From: Streptomyces sp. DH-12
GTDB lineage: Bacteria; Actinomycetota; Actinomycetes; Streptomycetales; Streptomycetaceae
Direction of reading: 5' to 3'
Assembly (NCBI RefSeq): GCF_002899455.1
Contig: NZ_PPFB01000001.1
Coordinates: forward strand, 5,369,001 to 5,433,000
Length of the DNA: 64,000 nucleotides
Below are positions 53,049-59,912 of the stretch, piece by piece. Made by a program: the position numbers and the translations under genes. How positions within the stretch are numbered: the stretch's first letter is position 1; each line of letters opens with the position of its first letter. The notes beneath the pieces are model-generated. The model was not told the origin of the DNA. It saw only the letters and a list, made by a program, of their open reading frames with translations, and made no database searches.

Positions 53049-53285
53049 TCACCGGCCGGCCCGTTTCCCGGGGGACTTCCCGGGGCGACGACCCCGAGAC
53101 GGGCCGGGGGGAAGGGACGTCCCTTTCTCCCCACGGCCCGTCGGAGCGGTGCGTCGGATCAGGTCCTCGCCCTTGCGGCGGGCCTCCGCCCACTCGCGGA
53201 AGAAGCCGCGGCCGATGACGAACAGCACGACGGCCACGAGCACGGGCCGCATCAGGACGTACGCGGTGAGCGCTGCGGTGGACAC
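53049..53285 (-). CDS. Small membrane protein adjacent to symporter remnant
   Basis: A 78-residue protein with one hydrophobic segment (ALTAYVLMRPVLVAVVLFVI) and a charged, Arg/Lys-rich tail. Proteins with this beginning commonly follow sodium:solute symporter genes in Streptomyces as a small partner subunit. GTG at 53285 is preceded by GAGGAGG at 5 bases. Since the symporter itself is broken, this gene is probably a leftover. Confidence 0.6.
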   Translation of the reverse strand: MSTAALTAYVLMRPVLVAVVLFVIGRGFFREWAEARRKGEDLIRRTAPTGRGEKGTSLPPGPSRGRRPGKSPGKRAGR

Positions 53286-53299
53286 GATGCCTCCTCGGG

Positions 53300-53805
53300 G
53301 GGCACGGGGTGGTGGTTCCGGCGGGTTCGGGCACGCCGTCGGCGTCCCCGCGCGCCGGGCCGTCGCCCTCGGCCGGCCGGGCCTCCGGGGCCTTCGCGGC
53401 CCCGGGCCCCTGGTCGAAGTCGCCGGTGCGCCGGGCGATGAGGGAGAAGTCGAAGCCCTCGCGGCGGCGCACGCTCATCGCCCGGCAGACGACGGTGGAC
53501 ACCGAGCAGGCCACCAGCGAGCCGCACAGCGTGGCGTACTCGTGCAGCGAGCCCACGGCGAACGGCGCTGACGCCACGACCGCCGCCACACCCACGGCCT
53601 TCGCCGCCCGGGCGCCGCGGTCGCCACCACCATGGTGATCCGGCCGACCAGCAGCATGGTGCGCGGGTCCGCCCTCTCCTTGCCGGCCACGTTCTGGCCG
53701 TAGACGTCGGCCATCATGATCGGGGAGAGGGCGGCGAGGTCGGAGTCGGCGGTGGAGGAGAGCGCGCCGACGATCATGAGGAAGAACAGCGCCAGCACGA
53801 CCGCC
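53300..53805 (-). pseudogene. Sodium:solute symporter remnant (C-terminal part)
   Basis: Minus-strand text ALFFLMIVGALSSTADSDLA, SPIMMADVYGQNVAGK and RTMLLVGRITMVVATA belongs to an SSS-family symporter. A frameshift near 53615 and a probable internal deletion then lead to AAKAVGVAAVVASAPFAVGS and SVRRREGFDFSLIARRTGDF, the usual C-terminus. The first two thirds of the transporter are absent; the break lies against the next gene, the PhzF-like one. Confidence 0.8.
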
Positions 53806-53842
53806 GGCCGTGAGGGGCCGCCCGCGGTGTTTGAATGCCCCC

Positions 53843-54487
53843 GTGACTGCTTACGACGTGCTGCGTGTCTTCTGCGGCCCACGCGGCGGATACGGCAACG
53901 AACTGGGCGTCGTCCGGGACGGTTCGGTCCTGCCCGGACCGGACGAGCGCCAGGAGTTCGCCGCCGAACTCGGCTTCAGCGAGACCGTGTTCGTCGACGA
54001 CCCCGAGCGCGGGGTGATCGACGTCTACACCCCCACCACCCGTCTGCCCTTCGCGGGCCACCCCTGCGTCGGCGCCGCCTGGCTGCTCGACGTGCCCGAA
54101 CTCGTCACGCCCGCCGGGGTCGTGGGAGCCCGGCAGGACGGGGAGTTCTGCTGGATCGAGGCACGGGCGGAATGGGCGCCGCCGCGCACCCTGCGGCAGT
54201 ACGCCACCGCCGCCGAAGTGGACGAACTGCCCGTGCCCCCGAAGGGCGAGTGGGTCTACGCCTGGGCCTGGCTGGACGAGCCGGCCGGGCGGATCCGGGC
54301 CCGCGCGTTCCCGGGCCGGGACGACGGTGTCGACGAGGACGAGGCGACGGGCGCCGCCGCGCTGCTGCTCACCGACCGACTGGGCCGTGCCCTGAACATC
54401 ACGCAGGGCACGGGCTCGCAGATCCTCACGGCGCCGCAGCCGGAGGGCTGGACGGAGGTCGGCGGCCGGGTCCGCCTGGAGCGCTGA
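53843..54487 (+). CDS. PhzF-family isomerase/epimerase-like protein
   Basis: A 214-residue protein of the PhzF/diaminopimelate-epimerase fold family. GNELGVV (where active members have GN-x-x-A), FAGHPCVGAAWLL and DEATGAAALLL are visible; EDEATGAAA corresponds to the second-half signature. It is shorter than classical PhzF (about 280), so a compact family member. The GTG at 53843 fits YDVLRVFCGPRGGYGN as the first strand. It is 35 kb from the phzD/phzE operon, with unrelated genes between, so a shared pathway is not implied. Confidence 0.8.
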   Translation: MTAYDVLRVFCGPRGGYGNELGVVRDGSVLPGPDERQEFAAELGFSETVFVDDPERGVIDVYTPTTRLPFAGHPCVGAAWLLDVPELVTPAGVVGARQDGEFCWIEARAEWAPPRTLRQYATAAEVDELPVPPKGEWVYAWAWLDEPAGRIRARAFPGRDDGVDEDEATGAAALLLTDRLGRALNITQGTGSQILTAPQPEGWTEVGGRVRLER

Positions 54488-54495
54488 CACGACTG

Positions 54496-54522
54496 CCGGG
54501 CGGCGCCAAGGGCGCCGCCCGG
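54496..54522. terminator. Bidirectional terminator
   Basis: A perfect 12-bp stem CCGGGCGGCGCC / GGCGCCGCCCGG with an AAG loop sits between the convergent PhzF-like and haem oxygenase genes. Confidence 0.88.
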
Positions 54523-54553
54523 TCACCGGCGTCGCGCGAGGGGTCCGCTCGCG

Positions 54554-55201
54554 TCACGCCGACAGCGGGAACTCCTCGGCCAGCGCGCGGAACACGTCCG
54601 TGTTCAGCGAGAACGCCCGCCTGCACTCGGCCACGACGCGCTGCTTCTCCAGATCGTCCACCGGCACCCCGTCCAGCAGTGCGCGGTACTCGCGCTTGAA
54701 CGCGGCCGGGTTGGGGATCCCCTCGAAGACGTAGAAGCGGACTCCGTCGCCCTTCTTGGCGAAACCCCAGGTCCGCTCCGCCTTGTCGCGGATGATCTGG
54801 CCGCCCGACAGGTCGCCCAGGTAACGGGTGTAGTGGTGCGCGATGTATCCCGCCGGCCACTCACGGGCCACCGCGGCGACCCGGTCCGCGTAGGCCCGCG
54901 TGGCGGGCAGGGCGGTCAGGGTCGCGCGCCACCCGGGGCCGCGCAGGTGCTCCAGGTCCCGCTCCAGGGCGGCGAGGCGGAACAGCTCCGGGCGGATGAA
55001 CGGGCCCGCCACCCGGTCCGACGCCAGGTCCCGCGCGCCGGACTCCAGTGCCTCGTACACGAACCACAGCTGCTCGGTGTAGCGCGCGTAGGCGTCCACG
55101 CCCAGTCGCCCGCCCAGCAGATCGGTCATGAAGGTCGAGGTCTCCGCCTCCACGTGCTGCTCGTGGGAGGCGGTGCGGATGAGGGTCGAGAAGGAGTCCA
55201 T
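54554..55201 (-). CDS. hmuO: Haem oxygenase (biliverdin-producing)
   Basis: A 215-residue HemO/HmuO enzyme that opens haem to biliverdin, CO and iron in the cytoplasm. The proximal histidine is His13 in ASHEQHVEAETSTFM, and the distal helix has YTRYLGDLSGGQIIRDKA, both diagnostic. The ATG at 55201 begins MDSFSTLIRTASHEQ. An iron box lies 12 bases upstream, so it is repressed by DmdR1/DtxR-type regulators when iron is plentiful. It is the surviving member of a haem-iron system whose uptake genes are only remnants 3 kb away. Confidence 0.95.
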   Translation of the reverse strand: MDSFSTLIRTASHEQHVEAETSTFMTDLLGGRLGVDAYARYTEQLWFVYEALESGARDLASDRVAGPFIRPELFRLAALERDLEHLRGPGWRATLTALPATRAYADRVAAVAREWPAGYIAHHYTRYLGDLSGGQIIRDKAERTWGFAKKGDGVRFYVFEGIPNPAAFKREYRALLDGVPVDDLEKQRVVAECRRAFSLNTDVFRALAEEFPLSA

Positions 55202-55212
55202 GTGCCGATCTT

Positions 55213-55231
55213 CTTGGTTAGGCTTACCTAA
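55213..55231 (-). promoter_or_regulatory. DmdR1/DtxR iron box upstream of haem oxygenase
   Basis: CTTGGTTAGGCTTACCTAA matches the DtxR-family consensus TTAGGTTAGGCTAACCTAA closely; the block GGTTAGGCT-ACCTAA differs at one base. Its place just upstream of the start codon fits repression in iron excess. Confidence 0.88.
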
Positions 55232-55291
55232 GTCAATGCCTTGCCGACAGCTTGTCGGGAACTTCCCCCGCCTCCGCCCCGGGCAAACGGC

Positions 55292-55360
55292 CCGAGGACC
55301 CCAGGATCCGAGGACCCCAGGACTCGAGGGCCCCGAGGGTCCCGAGGGCCCCGAGGACAC
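55292..55360. repeat. Short tandem repeats between haem oxygenase and methionine aminopeptidase
   Basis: A 16-base unit CCGAGGACCCCAGGAT is followed directly by CCGAGGACCCCAGGAC, then by four 9-base units of the form CGAGGGCCC/CGAGGGTCC. The stretch is non-coding and prone to slippage. Confidence 0.75.
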
Positions 55361-55364
55361 GGAA

Positions 55365-55393
55365 GGGCCCGCGCTCCCGGAGGAGGCGGGCCC
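55365..55393 (-). terminator. Intrinsic terminator after methionine aminopeptidase
   Basis: GGGCCCGC (55365-55372) pairs with GCGGGCCC (55386-55393), with an inner CTCC/GGAG helix. It lies about 30 bases beyond the map stop on the minus strand. Confidence 0.75.
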
Positions 55394-55423
55394 TCGTAGG
55401 CGTGGCGCGGGGCGCGCCGGACG

Positions 55424-56281
55424 TCACGGCAGCGTCAGGATGTCCGCCCCGGTGTCCGTGACCACCAGCGTGTGCTCGAACTGGGCCGTGCGCTTGCGGT
55501 CCTTCGTCACGACCGTCCAGCCGTCGTCCCACATGTCGTACTCGTGCGTGCCCAGCGTCAGCATGGGCTCGATGGTGAAGGTCATGCCCGGCTGCATGAC
55601 CGTCGTCGCGTGCGGGCTGTCGTAGTGCGGGATGATCAGGCCCGAGTGGAAGGACGTGTTGATGCCGTGACCGGTGAAGTCACGGACCACCCCGTAGCCG
55701 AACCGCTTCGCGTACGACTCGATCACCCGGCCGATGATGTTGATCTGGCGGCCCGGCTTCACCGCCTTGATCGCGCGGTTCAGCGCCTCGCGGGTCCGCT
55801 CCACCAGCAGCCGGCTCTCCTCGTCCACGTCGCCGACCAGGTACGTGGCGTTGTTGTCGCCGTGCACCCCGCCGATGTACGCGGTCACGTCGAGGTTGAC
55901 GATGTCGCCGTCGCGCAGCACCGTCGAGTCCGGGATGCCGTGGCAGATGACCTCGTTGACGCTGGTGCACAGCGACTTGGGGAAGCCGCGGTAGCCGAGC
56001 GTCGACGGGTAGGCGCCGTGGTCGCACAGGTACTCGTGCGCCACCCTGTCCAGCTCGTCCGTCGTCACGCCGGGCGCGATGAGCTTCGCCGCCTCCTCCA
56101 TCGCGCGGGCCGCGATCCGGCCGGCGCGCCGCATCGCCTCGATCGTCTCGGGCGTCTGCACCTCCGGCCCGGTGTACGGGGCGGGCGCGGGCTTGCCGAC
56201 GTACTCGGGACGGCGGATGTTCCCGGGAACGGGGCGGGTGGGGGAGAGCTTCCCCGGTACGAGGAGTGACTGGCCAGACAT
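55424..56281 (-). CDS. map: Type I methionine aminopeptidase
   Basis: A 285-residue enzyme that removes the initiator methionine from new proteins. All metal ligands are in place: the Asp pair in VNLDVTAYIGGVHGDNNATY, the histidine in DFTGHGINTSFH, and the glutamates in FTIEPM and QFEHTLVV. The N-terminal 40-residue extension (SPTRPVPGNIRRPEYVGKP) is the usual actinobacterial linker of the longer MetAP form. It is a housekeeping gene; actinomycetes usually have more than one copy. Confidence 0.96.
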   Translation of the reverse strand: MSGQSLLVPGKLSPTRPVPGNIRRPEYVGKPAPAPYTGPEVQTPETIEAMRRAGRIAARAMEEAAKLIAPGVTTDELDRVAHEYLCDHGAYPSTLGYRGFPKSLCTSVNEVICHGIPDSTVLRDGDIVNLDVTAYIGGVHGDNNATYLVGDVDEESRLLVERTREALNRAIKAVKPGRQINIIGRVIESYAKRFGYGVVRDFTGHGINTSFHSGLIIPHYDSPHATTVMQPGMTFTIEPMLTLGTHEYDMWDDGWTVVTKDRKRTAQFEHTLVVTDTGADILTLP

Positions 56282-56339
56282 GCGGCGAGTCTAATTCAGC
56301 GGCGACGGGGGACCATCTTCCGTGGCGAGAGGAGCCGTC

Positions 56340-56567
56340 ATGCCCCTGTTCAAGAAGCGCACGGCCGGCAGACCCGGCGAGTGGTACTACTGCCTGGAGC
56401 ACCGGAAGGTCGAGGAAGGGCCCGAGTGCCCGGCCAAGGACCGCTTCGGCCCGTACGCGAGCCGCACCGAGGCGGAGCACGCGATGGAGACCGCCCGCGA
56501 GCGCAACCTCCAGTGGGAGAACGACCCCGCGTGGCACGACGCCCCCCAGGGCCGCGACGAGGACTGA
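56340..56567 (+). CDS. Small conserved hypothetical protein (SPOR-like fragment)
   Basis: A 75-residue acidic/basic mixed protein: PLFKKRTAGRPGEWYYCLEH, GPECPAKDRFGPYASRTEAE, then a helix with MEWARERN-like text and an acidic tail. The arrangement GEWYYCLEH...GPYASRTEAEHAM suggests a small SPOR-like fold. GAGGAG lies 8 bases before the ATG at 56340. It is divergent from map and of unknown role. Confidence 0.8.
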   Translation: MPLFKKRTAGRPGEWYYCLEHRKVEEGPECPAKDRFGPYASRTEAEHAMETARERNLQWENDPAWHDAPQGRDED

Positions 56568-56578
56568 GCCGCCGCGCG

Positions 56579-57181
56579 CTACCAGCGGATCGGCGGCGGC
56601 GCGGTGAGCAGGTCGGCCAGCCGGGACAGCCGGTCCCGGAAGCGGCGCGGGCCCCGGCGGGCGGGCAGCGCGTTCTCCCCGGCCGCCGCGCTCACCAGGT
56701 GCTGCACCGTGTCCAGGTCCAGCTCGGAGCCGTCCGGGACGGGCAGCACCTCGTGCGCCAGCGCCGGCAGCTCACCCGCCTCCGGACCCAGCGACAGCAG
56801 CGTCGCCCCGGCCCGGCGGGCGTCCGACACCCGCTCCAGCAGCGTCGCGGGCGGCTCGCCGGGCGCCACCACCAGCAGCGTCTCGCCCCGCCGCGCCGCC
56901 TCCAGCCGCCCCAGGCCCACGGCCAGGTGCGCCGGGTCCGTGGGACGCGCGTCGTGCCGTACCAGCGTCGGGGCCAGCTCCGGGGTGCCCGACCAGGCCG
57001 CCTCGTCCACCAGGTGCGCCGCCAGGTGCCACGGCTCGTACTCCGGGGTGCCCACCAGCAGCAGTCCGCCGCCGTGCGACACCACCGACCCGCGCAGCGT
57101 CCCCGCGAAGTGCCGGGTCGCGCCCAGCCACTCCGTCCCGGCGAGCACTTCCCTCAGCAGCGCGACCCGTACGGCGTCCAT
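56579..57181 (-). CDS. Conserved hypothetical protein
   Basis: A 200-residue soluble protein with alternating helices and strands: VSHGGGLLLVGTPEYEPWHL, LEAARRGETLLVVAPGEPP, and ARRAGATLLSLGP. The LLVGTPEYEPWHLAAHLVDE and ETLLVVAPG strands recall SIS (sugar isomerase) domain proteins, but I cannot confirm the family. It is encoded on the minus strand between two plus-strand genes, convergent with the small protein gene before it. Confidence 0.7.
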   Translation of the reverse strand: MDAVRVALLREVLAGTEWLGATRHFAGTLRGSVVSHGGGLLLVGTPEYEPWHLAAHLVDEAAWSGTPELAPTLVRHDARPTDPAHLAVGLGRLEAARRGETLLVVAPGEPPATLLERVSDARRAGATLLSLGPEAGELPALAHEVLPVPDGSELDLDTVQHLVSAAAGENALPARRGPRRFRDRLSRLADLLTAPPPIRW

Positions 57182-57320
57182 GCCGCCGCATCCTGCCCCC
57201 GACGGCCCGCCCGCGTCCCGGTGTTCGAATCCGGTTCGCCCGACCCGGGGACCCCGGGGGCGGCCGTGGCGGGCCTGTGCCCGGCCGGTCACGGCGGTCG
57301 TCCGCACGTAGAGTCGGGCC

Positions 57321-58037
57321 ATGACCTCTACCGACAGTGCACAGCAGCCCCCGAAGAAGGCCCCCGCCAAGGACCCCTGGGACCTGCCCGACGTCTCCGG
57401 TCTCGTCGTCGGCGTGCTCGGCGGCACCGGGCCACAGGGCAAGGGCCTCGCCTACCGGCTCGCCAAGGCCGGACAGAAGGTGATCATCGGCTCCCGCGCC
57501 GCCGAGCGGGCGCAGGCCGCCGCCGAGGAGCTCGGTCACGGCATCGAGGGCGCCGACAACGCCGAGACCGCCCGGCGCAGCGACGTCGTCATCGTCGCGG
57601 TGCCGTGGGACGGGCACGCCGAGACCCTGGAGTCCCTGCGCGAGGAACTGTCCGGCAAGCTCGTCGTGGACTGCGTCAACCCGCTCGGCTTCGACAAGCA
57701 GGGCGCCTACGCGCTGAAGCCGGAGGAGGGCAGCGCGGCCCAGCAGGCCGCCGCGCTGCTGCCGGACTCCCGCGTCACCGCCGCGTTCCACCACCTGTCG
57801 GCGGTGCTGCTGCAGGACCCGGAGATCGAGGCGATCGACACCGACGTCATGGTCCTCGGCGAGGTCCGCGCCGACGTGGAGATCGTCCAGGCGCTGGCCG
57901 GGCGGATCCCCGGCATGCGGGGCGTCTTCGCCGGCCGGCTGCGCAACGCCCACCAGGTGGAGTCGCTGGTCGCCAACCTGATCTCGGTCAACCGCCGCTA
58001 CAAGGCGCACGCCGGGCTCCGCGTCACGGACGTATGA
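57321..58037 (+). CDS. npdG: NADPH-dependent F420 reductase
   Basis: A 238-residue F420H2:NADP oxidoreductase. The Rossmann motif VGVLGGTGPQGKGLAYRLA and the basic IIGSRAAERA following it select NADPH, and AFHHLSAVLLQDP and NAHQVESLVANLISVNRRYK are family signatures. It keeps the coenzyme F420 pool reduced for F420-dependent enzymes in antibiotic synthesis and redox defence. Confidence 0.95.
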   Translation: MTSTDSAQQPPKKAPAKDPWDLPDVSGLVVGVLGGTGPQGKGLAYRLAKAGQKVIIGSRAAERAQAAAEELGHGIEGADNAETARRSDVVIVAVPWDGHAETLESLREELSGKLVVDCVNPLGFDKQGAYALKPEEGSAAQQAAALLPDSRVTAAFHHLSAVLLQDPEIEAIDTDVMVLGEVRADVEIVQALAGRIPGMRGVFAGRLRNAHQVESLVANLISVNRRYKAHAGLRVTDV

Positions 58038-58091
58038 GGCGATGGGGGACACTGGAGCGGTAGCAGTGTCCCCCGACAGGAGCCCCCCGTC

Positions 58092-58283
58092 ATGCCCCGC
58101 CTCGCCGTCTGCACCCTCGTCGTGTGCCTCCTCGCCGTCGCCGCGGCCGTCGTCTCCTTCGTGGAGGGCGGCGTGTTCATCGGCATCGTGTGGGTCCTCC
58201 TGGCGGGCCTGTCGTCCAACATGACCTGGTACTACGTGAAGCGGGGCCGCACCCCCCAGGACGGCGGCCCGGCCACCCGCTGA
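58092..58283 (+). CDS. Small two-helix membrane protein
   Basis: A 63-residue protein with two membrane segments (RLAVCTLVVCLLAVAAAVVS and FIGIVWVLLAGLSSNMTWYY) and a charged tail. AGGAG lies about 9 bases before the ATG. It follows npdG by 54 bases and may share its transcript. Function unknown. Confidence 0.75.
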   Translation: MPRLAVCTLVVCLLAVAAAVVSFVEGGVFIGIVWVLLAGLSSNMTWYYVKRGRTPQDGGPATR

Positions 58284-58927
58284 CCCCCTCGGGGTCCGCC
58301 CCTCCTCGGCCGGCCCGGACCCGGCGTTCCGCACCCGGTTCACGCCCTCCTCGGGGCCCGAGGCCGTCCGGTCCGCCCGGCCCACCGGGGTCCGCGCCCG
58401 CCCCTGACCCGCACCCGGCCTCGTCCCGGCACGCCCTCCGCCGGTGTGCCGAGCGCCACCCGACCGCGACCCGCACCATCCGCTGCGGGCAGTCGTGCCT
58501 CCCCCAGCGCCTTGAGGGACTGGAGGGACACCAGGGCGGCACGGGTGGGCGCAGCGGCGCCGGCCGCCGACGGCCCGGGCTCGCCCCCGGCTGCCCGGCT
58601 CGGGCGCCCGCGCGCCTGCCGGACCCGCAGCCGGCCCGCGGAGCCGCACCGTCCGGCGCGGCTCACGACCTCGTGCCGCCGGGCCGGCGGCGACCCGCAC
58701 CCCCCGTCGCCCGGCTCGGGCGCCCGCCCGACGTCAGGCCCGCGCTCGCCCGCGGCGCCCCGCCGTCGGACCTGGCTCGCGCCACCGCCTGCGGCCCGGC
58801 CGCACCCGGCGGGGCCGGCCGGAGCGGCGCGGCGCGTGCCGTCCGGTCCGGGCTCGTCCGGGGCGCCGCGCCGGTCCGGGCCCGCGCCGTGCGCCCCGGC
58901 GGGGGAGGGGGAGGGGCGGCCCGCCCC
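58284..58927. other. Long gene-free GC-rich spacer
   Basis: No gene is supported in these 640 bases; the reading frames open here lack recognisable motifs and binding sites. GACCCC-CTC-GGGGTC just after the small membrane gene may be a terminator. A 19-base exact repeat occurs twice (see separate entry). Confidence 0.5.
58593..58727. repeat. 19-bp direct repeat in the spacer
   Basis: GCCCGGCTCGGGCGCCCGC is present at 58593-58611 and again at 58709-58727. Each copy is itself partly self-complementary and could form a hairpin. Meaning unknown. Confidence 0.7.
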
Positions 58928-59722
58928 TCACACCTGACAGAACCCGTCCGTGCCCTGCCAGAAGCGGAACAGGCCGAAGCCGCAGTAGGTGTCGATCTCC
59001 TCGATGCACAGGAAGCCCAGCACCGCGTCGATCATGTCGAAGAAGGCGCCGTTCACCGTCGGCACCCACAGCAGGGCGAAGACGAAGAGGAGGCCGAAGA
59101 GGGCGAAGGGCTCCACCTGGCGGCGGACGCCGGGGGAGAGCCACGGTTCGACCACGCCGTAGCCGTCCAGCCCCGGCACCGGCAGGAAGTTGAGGATCGC
59201 GGCCGTGACCTGGAGCAGCGCCAGGAAGGCGAGCGCGAACCGGAAGGCGGACGGCACGCCGTCCAGGGCTCCCAGCCAGAACGGCGCCGTGCACACCACC
59301 GCGAACAGCACGTTGGTCAGCGGGCCCGCCGCCGAGATCAGGCTGTGCCGCAGGCGGCCCCGGATCCGGTGGCGCTCGATGAACACCGCCCCGCCCGGCA
59401 GGCCGATGCCGCCCATGATCACGAAGAGCACGGGCAGCACGATGCTCAGCAGGGCGTGCGTGTACTTCATCGGGTTCAGCGTGAGATAGCCCTTCGCGCC
59501 GACCGAGACGTCCCCGCCGTGCAGGGCGGTGCGCGCGTGCGCGTACTCGTGCAGGCACAGGGAGACGATCCACGCGGACGTCACGAACAGGAACACCGCG
59601 AGCCCCGGCTCGGCCGCGAACCCGGTCCAGGTGGCCCAGCCGGTGACCGCCGAGACGGCCAGGATGCCCAGGAAGACGGGGCTGATCCTCCGGTCGCTGG
59701 GACGGGCGGCGGCGGTGGTCAT
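58928..59722 (-). CDS. Site-2 protease-like M50 metallopeptidase
   Basis: A 264-residue membrane protein with about six hydrophobic segments. The zinc motif H58EYAH62 (SLCLHEYAHARTAL) and the distal aspartate in LPVPGLDGYGVVEP place it in the M50/SpoIVFB-like group. Such proteases cut membrane-embedded anti-sigma factors or signal peptides. No partner gene is adjacent. Confidence 0.92.
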   Translation of the reverse strand: MTTAAARPSDRRISPVFLGILAVSAVTGWATWTGFAAEPGLAVFLFVTSAWIVSLCLHEYAHARTALHGGDVSVGAKGYLTLNPMKYTHALLSIVLPVLFVIMGGIGLPGGAVFIERHRIRGRLRHSLISAAGPLTNVLFAVVCTAPFWLGALDGVPSAFRFALAFLALLQVTAAILNFLPVPGLDGYGVVEPWLSPGVRRQVEPFALFGLLFVFALLWVPTVNGAFFDMIDAVLGFLCIEEIDTYCGFGLFRFWQGTDGFCQV

Positions 59723-59731
59723 GGGACTCCC

Positions 59732-59761
59732 GGTGCTGAGAGGTGCTGAGAGGTGCCGAGG
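59732..59761. repeat. 10-bp tandem repeat between the M50 gene and the AfsR-like gene
   Basis: GGTGCTGAGA occurs twice in tandem (59732-59751), followed by the variant GGTGCCGAGG. It lies just upstream of the M50 start codon, so it could be part of that promoter or an operator. Confidence 0.55.
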
Positions 59762-59912
59762 AGCGCGAACGGGGGAACGCGCGGGCCTGCCCGACCGTAC
59801 CGGGCACGCCGGGAGAACGCTTCGCGCGGGCGGCCGGTTCCGCGCGGGGCGAGGGCGTCCCTGCCCCCGGCCCGTGCGTCCCCCGCGGCCGGCACCGGAG
59901 AGAATGGGCCCC

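Noticed and set aside
53843..54487. PhzF-like gene as part of a phenazine pathway with phzD and phzE
   Set aside because: It is 35 kb away behind unrelated genes, is short for PhzF, and other phenazine genes (phzA/B, phzG) were not found; the SDR next to phzD points to 3-hydroxyanthranilate instead.
57221..57234. GTTCGAATCC resembling a tRNA T-loop
   Set aside because: The flanking bases do not form a T-stem and no acceptor or D-arm can be found around it.
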